Assembly: GCA_902774335.1 (NCBI GenBank)
Contig: CACYHW010000012.1
Span: forward strand, 18,094-82,093
Direction of reading: 5' to 3'
DNA from: an uncultured Bacteroidales bacterium
GTDB lineage: Bacteria > Bacteroidota > Bacteroidia > Bacteroidales > Bacteroidaceae
Length of the DNA: 64,000 nucleotides
Below are positions 19,198 through 27,354 of this stretch, piece by piece (position 1 is the first letter of the stretch; every line of letters starts with the position of its first letter). A model generated the notes under the pieces. It was not told the DNA's origin. It was given only the letters and a program-made list of their open reading frames with translations, and ran no database searches. Both the position numbers and the translations under genes were made by a program.

Positions 19198-20264
19198 TGC
19201 AAAAGGTTCTGCTACATACCTGTTGTGCGCCATGCAGCGGAGCCATCATTGAGTGGATGCTGGCAAACGGCTACAAGCCCACCGTCTACTACTGCAATCC
19301 CAATATTTATCCCTATGAGGAGTATCTGGTACGCAAGCAGGAGTGCACCCGATATGCCACCGCGCAGAGTCTGGATATAATCGATGCCGATTATGACCAC
19401 AACGCCTGGAAGTGTTGTGTCACAGGACTTGAGGGTGAGCCCGAGCGCGGAGCCCGATGCCTGGAGTGCTTCAAGATGCGTCTGCTCAGTGCTGCCAAAT
19501 ATGCGTCCGAGCACGGATTCACGCTCTTTACATCCACCCTTGATTCAAGCCGATGGAAACGCCACGACCAGATTGTGGAGGCAGGTAATTGGGCTGCAGC
19601 ACAGTTCCATGGACTTACCTTCTGGGATAAGAACTGGCGTCAGGGCGGTTTGCAGGAACGCCGCTCACAAATCATAAAGGAGCAGGATTTCTACAACCAG
19701 CGCTACTGCGGCTGCGAATTCAGCATGCAGGCCATGCATGATGACAAGAAAATGGCCCGCCAGCATATCAGAAAGCTGGTATCGGTCATGACTCCCGAGA
19801 GCAAAGCCGCCCAGTCTGCTGCCGTCTGGGAGCGTCTGGAAAAGACTGAGGCATTCCGTAACGCAACAGACATTCTTGCATACTGGTCAATGGATGATGA
19901 GGTTCAGACACCTGACTTTATAGAGAAGTGGACCGCCGCCGGAAAACGCTTCTACCTGCCCTCAATCCAGGGTGATGACCTTATAGTAAAGTCGTATAAC
20001 GGCACGCTCCATCCCGGTGAGCAGTTCGGGATACCTGAGCCCGACGGCGGGCAGGTAAACGACCTGAGCCCTATCTCGCTGGTGCTGGTTCCTGGCCGCG
20101 CGTTCGATGCAGCCGGTAACCGAATGGGCCGCGGCCGCGGATTCTACGACCGCTTGCTACCTCAGTTACCACATGCCATCAAGGCAGGAGTCTGCTTTGA
20201 CTGCCAGAAACTGCCCTGCGTGCCGGTTGATGATAATGACATAAAAATGGATTTTGTGATATGA
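19197..20264 (+). CDS. Fusion: epoxyqueuosine reductase QueH + 5-formyltetrahydrofolate cyclo-ligase
   Basis: A 355-residue two-domain protein. Residues 1 to about 185 are QueH (formerly DUF208): HTCCAPCSG with C9, C10 and C13, YYCNPNIYPYEEYLVRKQE, CLECFKMRL, TSTLDSSRWKRHDQI and RYCGCEFS. QueH performs the last reduction of epoxyqueuosine to queuosine in tRNA. Residues about 187-355 are a full-length 5-formyl-THF cyclo-ligase (MTHFS) domain: IRKLVSVMTPESKAAQS at its start and LVLVPGRAFDAAGNRMGRGRGFYDRLL near the end, the folate/ATP site signature. MTHFS converts 5-formyl-THF to methenyl-THF. The start ATG (MQKVLLHT) overlaps the Fur-family stop; the stop overlaps the next ATG. No frameshift separates the domains. 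Confidence 0.88.
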   Translation: MQKVLLHTCCAPCSGAIIEWMLANGYKPTVYYCNPNIYPYEEYLVRKQECTRYATAQSLDIIDADYDHNAWKCCVTGLEGEPERGARCLECFKMRLLSAAKYASEHGFTLFTSTLDSSRWKRHDQIVEAGNWAAAQFHGLTFWDKNWRQGGLQERRSQIIKEQDFYNQRYCGCEFSMQAMHDDKKMARQHIRKLVSVMTPESKAAQSAAVWERLEKTEAFRNATDILAYWSMDDEVQTPDFIEKWTAAGKRFYLPSIQGDDLIVKSYNGTLHPGEQFGIPEPDGGQVNDLSPISLVLVPGRAFDAAGNRMGRGRGFYDRLLPQLPHAIKAGVCFDCQKLPCVPVDDNDIKMDFVI

Positions 20265-21028
20265 TACTCTGGTACTCCGGATGCGGCAACAGCCGTTTTG
20301 TGGCCGATACCCTGTCTAAGGAACTCGGTGATGACAGCATGATATTCATCCCCGAGGCCGCCCGACAGGCAGCGGCTTTGGAATTCGGCCCCGATGAGGC
20401 ACTGGGAATAGTCTTTCCCGTGTATTCATGGTCAGTACCCAAACTGGTATCGGAGTTCCTGCGCACGGTCAGCATCAAAGGCAAACCATCCTATATATTC
20501 GCAGCCTGCACCTGTGGCGATCAGACCGGTCTTACGTATGAGCATCTCTGCAAGGACCTCAGCAAACAGGGATTGCAGTTGGACGCATTCTTCTCATTCC
20601 AGATGCCCGAGACCTACATCAACCTGCCCGGTTTCAGTCTGGACACCCCGGAGAACGCCAAGCGCAAGATTGACGGCACCAAAGAGAGCCTCAGTGAGGT
20701 CATCGGCCTTATAAAGCAGCGTGCGCAGGGTAATTATGACAAGTTGCGCGGCAGCAAGACATTCCTCAAATCCAATATCCTAAAGCCCCTGTTCTACGGC
20801 CTGCTCATAACCGACCGCAAGTTCACGGTATCGGACGCCTGCATCGGCTGCGGCATCTGTGCCAAAAACTGCCCCCTGCAGAACATCACAATAGAGAATG
20901 ACCGCCCCAAATGGAACGGTCATTGCACCAATTGCATGAGCTGTTATCACAGGTGTCCCAAGAACGCCATCAACTTTGGCAAGAACACCATTGGTAAAGG
21001 CCAATACTATTACAAACAAGGAGATTAA
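20261..21028 (+). CDS. EFR1-type flavodoxin-ferredoxin fusion protein
   Basis: A 255-residue cytoplasmic redox protein. The N-terminal flavodoxin-like domain has an FMN-phosphate loop YSGCGNSRFVADTL at residues 5-18, and GIVFPVYSWSVP follows. The C-terminal ferredoxin domain has two [4Fe-4S] motifs, CIGCGICAKNC and CTNCMSCYHRC (about 195-240). EFR1 family members transfer electrons, but their partners are mostly unknown. The start overlaps the stop of the QueH fusion (ATGA); QueH is itself an iron-sulfur enzyme needing electrons, so this could be its donor (inference from context). It converges on the M56 gene, 9 bp away, without an obvious terminator. Confidence 0.82.
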   Translation: MILWYSGCGNSRFVADTLSKELGDDSMIFIPEAARQAAALEFGPDEALGIVFPVYSWSVPKLVSEFLRTVSIKGKPSYIFAACTCGDQTGLTYEHLCKDLSKQGLQLDAFFSFQMPETYINLPGFSLDTPENAKRKIDGTKESLSEVIGLIKQRAQGNYDKLRGSKTFLKSNILKPLFYGLLITDRKFTVSDACIGCGICAKNCPLQNITIENDRPKWNGHCTNCMSCYHRCPKNAINFGKNTIGKGQYYYKQGD

Positions 21029-21037
21029 ACTATTGTC

Positions 21038-22336
21038 TCAGTGAAGTCTGAAGTTTACAGGAACAGTATACTTCACTCTTACTTCCTTACCTGCCTGCTT
21101 GCCGGGTTTCCATGCGGGCATCATGCTGACAATTCGCAGTGCCTCTGCATCCAGGTCGGGATCGACACTCTTGACCACCTCCGGTTCAACGATTGAGCCG
21201 TCCTTGTTTACAACGAATGTCACAATAACACGTCCCTGAATCTCTTCCTCCTTGCAGCGCTCGGGGTAAGTGATATTATCCCTCAGGAACATCAGAAGGG
21301 CTTCGGTGCCTCCCTCAAACTCCGGCATTTCCTCAACTACCATGAATGCCATATCCTCGGGTGTGATTCCATGTCCGATAACACCATTTATGGTATCAAC
21401 AGGAATGCTTCCCATATCGACAGCCTCAACGATATCAGCTTTTATGTTCTCAGAGTCGCCTGCATCGTCTTTGCATGCCGATGCCAGCAGTATAGCTAAT
21501 GTCACAGCGGGCAACATGAGTAATACTCTCAAACGCGCCCAAGGATTTGTAGAATGTCTGTTCATCATAACAATTCTTTTTTTGGTTGAACAATTTGCAA
21601 AATTATTTGTAGTTGTCGCAAAGCTGCCCTGCAGTGCAGCACGGACAAGACAAATCTGATATCGGCGGCCGTCAAAACCGTTCTCCAGCACGGAGGCATC
21701 GGCCTCGAACTCATGAACCTCAAGCAGGCTGTTCTTAAGCATCCATGCGGCGGGGTTGAACCACTGTACCGCGCAGCACAGCTGAGCCAGGATAAGGTCT
21801 ACCGAGTGGTGATGCCTTACATGTGCCTGCTCGTGGGTTATTATCATTGCGCCGTTGGACTCGTAATCCTTTCTTGAGATCACTATGTAGTTACGCCAGC
21901 TGAACGGGGCGTAGTTACGGTCGGTAATGACCAGGCGAGATCCGTCCGAGAGAACCCTTGAACGGCGGTGGCAGATTATCTCCGAGCTCAACACTCCTAT
22001 CATGATCTTGAACAGGCAGATTACCACTCCTGCCAGATAGACCATAGTGAGTATTGACAGCAGGTTTACATGATGGCCGGTCTGAGCTGCCTGTGCGGGA
22101 GCAACACCCATGGTACCATCGGCATAAACCAATATCTCGTTCATCATATAGCTGATAGGAGCCATAGCCTTGGAGCTGACGCTCTTGAAATGCATCAGGG
22201 GAACAACTGCGGCAAGTGCCAGCGAAGTCAGGAGCACCCAACGGTTGAAAGCGTGGAACGTGGTGCGGCTCAGCGCGATACGGTAAGCAACCACCATCAT
22301 GGCCAGCGATATGGCCGATACTATAAGGTAAATCAT
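21038..22336 (-). CDS. BlaR1-like M56 metallopeptidase fused to TonB C-terminal domain
   Basis: A 432-residue membrane protein. Residues 1-110 contain three or so transmembrane helices. The zinc peptidase site is H168-E-Q-A-H172 in ITHEQAHVRHH, with EVHEFEAD downstream supplying the third ligand. Another hydrophobic segment (about 280-297) is followed by a periplasmic stretch and a TonB C-terminal domain (about 345-432: EIQGRVIVTFVVNKDGSI, MMPAWKPGKQAGKEVRVKYTVPVNF). In this family the peptidase probably senses envelope stress and cleaves the partner BlaI repressor; the TonB part may contact outer-membrane receptors. The start overlaps the blaI-like stop by four bases. No beta-lactamase gene is nearby. 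Confidence 0.85.
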   Translation of the reverse strand: MIYLIVSAISLAMMVVAYRIALSRTTFHAFNRWVLLTSLALAAVVPLMHFKSVSSKAMAPISYMMNEILVYADGTMGVAPAQAAQTGHHVNLLSILTMVYLAGVVICLFKIMIGVLSSEIICHRRSRVLSDGSRLVITDRNYAPFSWRNYIVISRKDYESNGAMIITHEQAHVRHHHSVDLILAQLCCAVQWFNPAAWMLKNSLLEVHEFEADASVLENGFDGRRYQICLVRAALQGSFATTTNNFANCSTKKRIVMMNRHSTNPWARLRVLLMLPAVTLAILLASACKDDAGDSENIKADIVEAVDMGSIPVDTINGVIGHGITPEDMAFMVVEEMPEFEGGTEALLMFLRDNITYPERCKEEEIQGRVIVTFVVNKDGSIVEPEVVKSVDPDLDAEALRIVSMMPAWKPGKQAGKEVRVKYTVPVNFRLH

Positions 22337-22704
22337 GACTTTGAGGTTTCAAGCATGTTCAACATATCAATAAGCTCACGTACATCGGAGTCACTAAGAC
22401 CCGATTCCATAATAAAGGTATTGACCATGGAGCGGGCAGATCCGTTAAAGAGTTTGTCCTTCATCTCGGTCAGTGTCCATCGGGTGTACTCACCTTTCTC
22501 TACCAACGGATAGTAGATGTGTTTACGTCCCTCTTCCTGATACGATATGAATTCCTTCTTCTCAAGTATACGCAGGAACGTAAGTATTGTATTATAGGCC
22601 GGTTTGGGCTCAGGAAGGAAACCCACAACGTCATCGACGCTGCAATGACGGTGCTCCCAGAGCACGTTCATTACCATCTGTTCTTTCTCGGTCAAGGCTT
22701 TCAT
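22333..22704 (-). CDS. BlaI/MecI/CopY family repressor
   Basis: A 123-residue winged-helix repressor. It opens with LTEKEQMVMNVLWEHRHCSVDDVVGFL, the typical BlaI N-terminus, followed by PAYNTILTFLRILEKKEFISYQEEGRKHIYYPLV with the recognition helix (about 36-60). The C-terminal dimerisation helices end at SKS. It is probably cleaved by or otherwise switched off through the co-transcribed M56-TonB protein. A perfect AACTAA-N4-TTAGTT palindrome 8 bp upstream of its start is the likely autoregulatory operator. Confidence 0.9.
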   Translation of the reverse strand: MKALTEKEQMVMNVLWEHRHCSVDDVVGFLPEPKPAYNTILTFLRILEKKEFISYQEEGRKHIYYPLVEKGEYTRWTLTEMKDKLFNGSARSMVNTFIMESGLSDSDVRELIDMLNMLETSKS

Positions 22705-22711
22705 CGGTTCT

Positions 22712-22727
22712 AACTAATCTTTTAGTT
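22712..22727. promoter_or_regulatory. Putative BlaI operator, AACTAA-N4-TTAGTT
   Basis: A perfect 6-bp inverted repeat with a 4-bp spacer lies directly upstream of the BlaI-family start codon at 22704. A degenerate minus-strand -7 box (TAGTTAGA) overlaps its proximal arm, with a TTTG about 18 bp further upstream, so bound repressor would block the promoter. Confidence 0.55.
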
Positions 22728-22765
22728 GACACAGCAAAGAAAAGCCCTCAAAACCCCGAAAGCAA

Positions 22766-22804
22766 AAAAATCCCGCACAATTTCTGCAATTGTGCGGGAC
22801 TTTA
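22766..22804 (-). terminator. Rho-independent terminator of second GH3 gene
   Basis: Arms CCCGCACAATT (22773-22783) and AATTGTGCGGG (22789-22799) form an 11-bp perfect stem with a 5-nt loop. On the minus strand the stem is followed by a run of seven T, fitting termination 30 bp after the GH3 stop at 22833. Confidence 0.88.
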
Positions 22805-22832
22805 ACCTAAATATTTAGTTGTTAACAGTGGC

Positions 22833-25490
22833 TTACAGCACCTCGAAGTCAAGTGACTGCAGATCCTTATCGGCCGATGAAGATCCGTACAGCAGTTTGT
22901 ATTTGCCGCTGAAGGTTGAAACCTCGTCGATCTTCTCGTCATAGTACTGGAATGACTTGCCGGTAAGGGTGATGACAGCGTTTGCGGTCTCGCCAGCCTT
23001 AAGAGTTACGCGCTGGAAGCCCTGAAGACCCTTGATAGGAGCAGCAGGGTTGTCAAGACTCTTAACGTAAACCTGAACGATCTCGGTACCCTCACGCTTG
23101 CCGGTGTTGGTAACGGGGATTGTAATGGTTACGCTTCCGTTCTTCTTCATTGAGTTCTTGGAAACGGTAGCCTGACCGTACTGGTAAGTGGTGTAACTCA
23201 GACCATATCCGAACGGATAGAGAGGCTCACCCTTGAAGTAACGGTATGTGCGGTTCTCCATTGAGTAGTCGGTGAACTCAGGAAGCTGATCGGTTGACTT
23301 GTAGAATGTAACAGGCAGTTTGGCGCTGGGGTTGCAGTCACCGTTCAGGATCTCTGCAAGAGCCTGGGCACCGCCCTGACCGGGATACCATGCCTGGATA
23401 AGGGCATCGAACTGATCCTCAAGTGAGCCGAATCCCATGCAAGAGCCGGCGCAGTCAACAAAGATGACGGGCTTGCCGGTAGCGTGCATGGCACGGATAA
23501 GACGCTGCTGAACGGCAGGAATCTCGATATCGGGCTTATCGCCGCCCTCACCCTCCATTGAAGGAGTGATACCGCCGATGATAATGATAGCGTCAACATT
23601 GTCGGCAACCAGCTTCTTGCCAAGATCCTCGAACTCGGCGATCTTCTGTACGCAGAACTGAACGTTCAGACGTGCAAACTGACCTGTAGCGTGAGTATAC
23701 TCGATCTTGATATCGTAGGTCTGGCCTTTGGTAACCTTGAATGACTTCATCTGCTGCATGCCGCCACGGCCACCGAATCCGCCAAAGCCGCCAAAGCCGC
23801 CGAATCCGCCGAATCCGCCACGGCCACCCTGTGAAGCCTTAGCCTCCTCGACCAGACGGCCGTTTACATAGAGCTTGTAGCCGTTGTCTGAGCTGATGTT
23901 GTAGCTCATGTCACCGCTGAAGGGAGCAACCAGCTTACCGGTCAGACGGGCCGATATGTTATCGGTCTGATCCAGACCCTCAACAAAGTTGTAAGCGCCA
24001 AAGTTGCTGAAGTTAACCTCGGTGTAGTTACCGCTTACAGCAGGAGCGCCGCTGAAGTTGGTGTTCTTCCAGAACTCACCCTTGAGGCCCTTGCCACCGT
24101 TGATGTCCTGAGTGTAGTATGTTGTGTAGTACTCGTTGCGGATCTCGCAGGCACGGTCATAAACGATCTCGGTGTTGGGGAAGAACTTCTTGATACCGTC
24201 CAGAAGTGAACGTGTATGCTCCTCGGTGGGGCTGCCGCCGTACTCACCGTTCATCATGCTGCGGTCATCGGCATTAGGACCTACAACAGCCAGCTTCTTG
24301 ATGTTCTTGTCAAGAGGCAAGATGCCGTTGTTCTTAAGCAGAACCATTGACTGGCGTGCAGCCTCGACTGCCAGCTGGTCATTCTTCTCGCTGCTGATAA
24401 CGTCCTCGCCCAAGTTTGCCCAAGGCAGCATCTCGGCGGGATCAAACATACCCAGCTCAAAGCGACCCTTAAGCACGCGGCGAAGAGCTACGTCAATATC
24501 GGCCTCGTTGATGCTACCCTTCTCCAGACCACCTACGAGTGACATGAATGCCTTACCGCACTCAAGGTCTGTACCGGAAAGCACTGCATCAACAGATGCG
24601 CTCTCTGCATCGGGATGAGTACCGTGCTGGTTCTTGTTGTAGAAGTTGTTGATGGCGTCGCAGTCTGTCAGGACGATTGCCTTGTAACCCCACTTCTCAC
24701 GCAGGATATTGGTAAGCAGACGGTCGCTGCCGCAGCAAGGAACACCCTCATAACGGTTGTATGCGCACATAACCTCCTGTACGTTACCCTCCTGAACCAG
24801 AGCCTTGAAGGCAGGCAGGTAGGTTTCCCACAGGTCACGCATTGAAACAACTGCATCGTAACGGTGACGCTGGCTCTCAGGACCGCTGTGAACTGCATAG
24901 TGCTTGGCGCAGGCATGAGTCTTGTAGTACTTCTTGTCATTGCCCTGCATACCCTTTACGTTGGCAACACCCAGAACGCTCATGTGGTAAGGATCCTCAC
25001 CGTAAGCCTCCTGACCGCGGCCCCAGCGGGGATCACGGAAGATGTTTACGTTGGGGCACCAGAATGTAAGTTCAGGATTGCCGGGAACGTAGTTGGCACC
25101 CATCTGAACGTTAAAGATGTTGTGGTCCGAACGGTTCCAGTTGGCACGTGCCTCGTCGGACACTGCGCTGAATACGTCGTAAACCAACTGCTCGTTGAAT
25201 GAAGCACCCATGCCGATAGGCTGAGGGAATACGGTGTAGCCGCCCTGACGAACGCCGTGGCAGGCCTCTGACCACCAGTTATACGAAGGTATACCCAGAC
25301 GGTCTACTGATACTGACTTGTTCATGATAAGACCCACCTTCTCCTCGGGAGTGAGCAGTGAGATCAGATTATCAACACGCTTGTCAACCTTAAGGTTGGG
25401 ATTCTGGAAAGGATACTCATACTTTCCGCTACCGCAAGACAGCAGGAATGCTGCTGCAGCAAAGGCAATCATGCCTGAAATTCTTTTCAT
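22833..25490 (-). CDS. GH3 family beta-glucosidase/xylosidase with PA14 insert, paralogue
   Basis: An 885-residue lipoprotein (signal ending FLLSC-GSG), co-linear with the GH3 protein at 6434-9067 and sharing KYEYPFQNP against HYEYPFQNP after the lipobox. The GH3 barrel nucleophile should be D276 in VLTDCDAI. The PA14 insert starts near residue 465 (DINGGKGLKGEFW) and contains a Gly/Phe-rich run with five GGF units (about 565-585). SMEGEGGDKPDIEIP carries candidate acid/base residues, and the C-terminal Fn3-like domain follows. It probably hydrolyses beta-linked plant oligosaccharides outside the inner membrane. It is monocistronic, with its own strong terminator. Compared with its paralogue, VVTDCGAI is VLTDCDAI and the acceptor-side loops differ, so specificity may differ. 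Confidence 0.9.
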   Translation of the reverse strand: MKRISGMIAFAAAAFLLSCGSGKYEYPFQNPNLKVDKRVDNLISLLTPEEKVGLIMNKSVSVDRLGIPSYNWWSEACHGVRQGGYTVFPQPIGMGASFNEQLVYDVFSAVSDEARANWNRSDHNIFNVQMGANYVPGNPELTFWCPNVNIFRDPRWGRGQEAYGEDPYHMSVLGVANVKGMQGNDKKYYKTHACAKHYAVHSGPESQRHRYDAVVSMRDLWETYLPAFKALVQEGNVQEVMCAYNRYEGVPCCGSDRLLTNILREKWGYKAIVLTDCDAINNFYNKNQHGTHPDAESASVDAVLSGTDLECGKAFMSLVGGLEKGSINEADIDVALRRVLKGRFELGMFDPAEMLPWANLGEDVISSEKNDQLAVEAARQSMVLLKNNGILPLDKNIKKLAVVGPNADDRSMMNGEYGGSPTEEHTRSLLDGIKKFFPNTEIVYDRACEIRNEYYTTYYTQDINGGKGLKGEFWKNTNFSGAPAVSGNYTEVNFSNFGAYNFVEGLDQTDNISARLTGKLVAPFSGDMSYNISSDNGYKLYVNGRLVEEAKASQGGRGGFGGFGGFGGFGGFGGRGGMQQMKSFKVTKGQTYDIKIEYTHATGQFARLNVQFCVQKIAEFEDLGKKLVADNVDAIIIIGGITPSMEGEGGDKPDIEIPAVQQRLIRAMHATGKPVIFVDCAGSCMGFGSLEDQFDALIQAWYPGQGGAQALAEILNGDCNPSAKLPVTFYKSTDQLPEFTDYSMENRTYRYFKGEPLYPFGYGLSYTTYQYGQATVSKNSMKKNGSVTITIPVTNTGKREGTEIVQVYVKSLDNPAAPIKGLQGFQRVTLKAGETANAVITLTGKSFQYYDEKIDEVSTFSGKYKLLYGSSSADKDLQSLDFEVL

Positions 25491-25569
25491 AAGTTATTAA
25501 TTGTGTATACTAGTGTCCGTTTTCACAAAAGTCACGCAAATTACGCAAAAAAATCGCTTTCCGCCAAGG

Positions 25570-27354
25570 CTATTCAACCAAGAACGTACGGTATATAGAT
25601 CCGGATGTTCCGTCCAGATACTGGACTTGTGCCTTGATCTCAGCCATACCCGGTTCAGGAGCGGTTTTTCCTTCCGAACAAATGCCACCGTTCACAGTCC
25701 ACTCCACCGTTTTGACCGGCATATAACCTGTGGTGAGCGAGAGTTCATATAATCCGGGTGTCCGGGACCGTTCCACAAGAATCAGCGGATCGCGGGTTAC
25801 ACCGCACGTTACATATTTCTGATCAGGCAGCAGATCACGGTTTCCGGACATCGGCACCCACACACTGTCTGCCGTCATTATGTAGAGTTTGAAAACATCC
25901 GTGAGTTCAGGATCCACGTTCAATACTCCAAGACTGATATCCTCTACGACATAAGATGAATTATCATCTATTGTCATGAATGAATAACCTAAATCCTGCT
26001 TTATGTTTCCATCCTTGTCCTCAAGACAGACCTTAAGTCCGATTTCCGGACAGTTGGGATCCACTTGATCCATCGGACCCACCCTGAAAGACATTTGCGA
26101 GCCCTTTGCAATATACTCCGATTTAGGATTAAAACCGTAATGGCCGTTTCTCATCACCATTGAAAACGGAGGAATGACATGCCGGAATTCCTGTCCGGTT
26201 CCCGGAGTGATACCTACTATCGCTTGCTGGTCGTCAGGAAAAGTAAAACCTATTTTTTCGGGCAGTGTCAGGTCAAGGGTATAGAATCCGTTGGCACCCA
26301 CATCGCCCCATCCCCAATTGAAATGAAGCATTTTCCCTTGTACATCATATCCGTCACACACAAATGCATGACCGCCATCGTCACCATCTCCGGAATAAAG
26401 AACCAGACGATCCTGATCTATCTCTTCCATAATCACGGAACGCCACTCGTCAAGAGAGTAATTTGACCTTGGCAGTATAGCCGCCGTTTTATATCCGAGA
26501 TGATCACTCAGCGATTTCACCACGTTTGACAGATATGCCCCCGATTGATCATATGAGAAAACAGTCTCAACCATCACACTGCAGTCGTAGGCAAGCTGCG
26601 CCACCTTCCTCTCCTGTTCCTTTGTCCAGGCCGTTTTTTTATTTTGGCTATATTTCAGCGGCATTGATTCCCAATCGTAATAATGATTGTCAATGGAATA
26701 CGCAGGAATATACATATCCAATCCCTCAAACATGCCACTGGCATAACCGCCTATTGTTCCATGTCCGTGTTCAGGCCACTTGTAATATCTCAGAATTATG
26801 GCCAGGGCGGTAGCGACACAACCAACAGCCGCTCTTTTGTTTTCATTCGTAACTATAGGACATAAATCATTGAAAGGTGAGCTCTGATGCCAGAATGCTG
26901 TTTCAATCACCTTTCTTTCACTGCTCTGCGGATTATTACCGTTCAACAGTCTCTGCCATTCGGCAGCAACCTCCCGGGATGCCTTCAGGTCCGATCCGCG
27001 GACCGCATCGACATAACCGCTCACACCTTCCATCCACCACTTCAGGTTATCAGGCAGATCGGTATCGTCAAACGATCCGGAATCCGAATATGCAAGAACC
27101 GGAGAAACCCGGTCATCGGCCGCGATGACAACCCATCCTCCACCGGGATAGTTGCACACATAGTATCCCGGATACGAAACCTGCGTTCCGCGTCCGGCAG
27201 CCCTGTAAGCATCGGTATTATCAGGAAGCGGCATATCCTCCACGCCAAGCTTGCTGCCCGCACAACGTGCTGCAGTCTGAGGCGAAACCAACTCTGCCCT
27301 GAGCGGCATCAGCTGTGTCAGGACAAGAAACAGTATTACGACTAACTTCTTCAT
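25570..27354 (-). CDS. C10 family cysteine peptidase (streptopain/interpain-like)
   Basis: A 594-residue secreted protease. After a signal peptide (1-20), residues about 21-145 form a Spi-type inhibitory prodomain (PGYYVCNYPGGGWVVIAADDRVSPVLAYSDSG). The C10 catalytic domain spans about 146-390: nucleophile C179 in AAVGCVATALAIILRYY and catalytic H329 in GGHAFVCDGYD, then HFNWGWGDVGANGFY with the conserved Trp-Gly run. About 200 C-terminal residues are beta-rich and unassigned. Relatives include SpeB, interpain A and PrtT, which degrade host and dietary proteins. Its start overlaps the stop of the upstream fimbrillin-like lipoprotein by four bases, so the two are translated together. Confidence 0.92.
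   Translation of the reverse strand: MKKLVVILFLVLTQLMPLRAELVSPQTAARCAGSKLGVEDMPLPDNTDAYRAAGRGTQVSYPGYYVCNYPGGGWVVIAADDRVSPVLAYSDSGSFDDTDLPDNLKWWMEGVSGYVDAVRGSDLKASREVAAEWQRLLNGNNPQSSERKVIETAFWHQSSPFNDLCPIVTNENKRAAVGCVATALAIILRYYKWPEHGHGTIGGYASGMFEGLDMYIPAYSIDNHYYDWESMPLKYSQNKKTAWTKEQERKVAQLAYDCSVMVETVFSYDQSGAYLSNVVKSLSDHLGYKTAAILPRSNYSLDEWRSVIMEEIDQDRLVLYSGDGDDGGHAFVCDGYDVQGKMLHFNWGWGDVGANGFYTLDLTLPEKIGFTFPDDQQAIVGITPGTGQEFRHVIPPFSMVMRNGHYGFNPKSEYIAKGSQMSFRVGPMDQVDPNCPEIGLKVCLEDKDGNIKQDLGYSFMTIDDNSSYVVEDISLGVLNVDPELTDVFKLYIMTADSVWVPMSGNRDLLPDQKYVTCGVTRDPLILVERSRTPGLYELSLTTGYMPVKTVEWTVNGGICSEGKTAPEPGMAEIKAQVQYLDGTSGSIYRTFLVE

Noticed and set aside
21038-22704. Beta-lactam resistance module
   Set aside because: The BlaR1/BlaI-like pair lacks a beta-lactamase or penicillin-binding protein gene nearby, and the sensor carries a TonB domain instead of a penicillin-binding domain.
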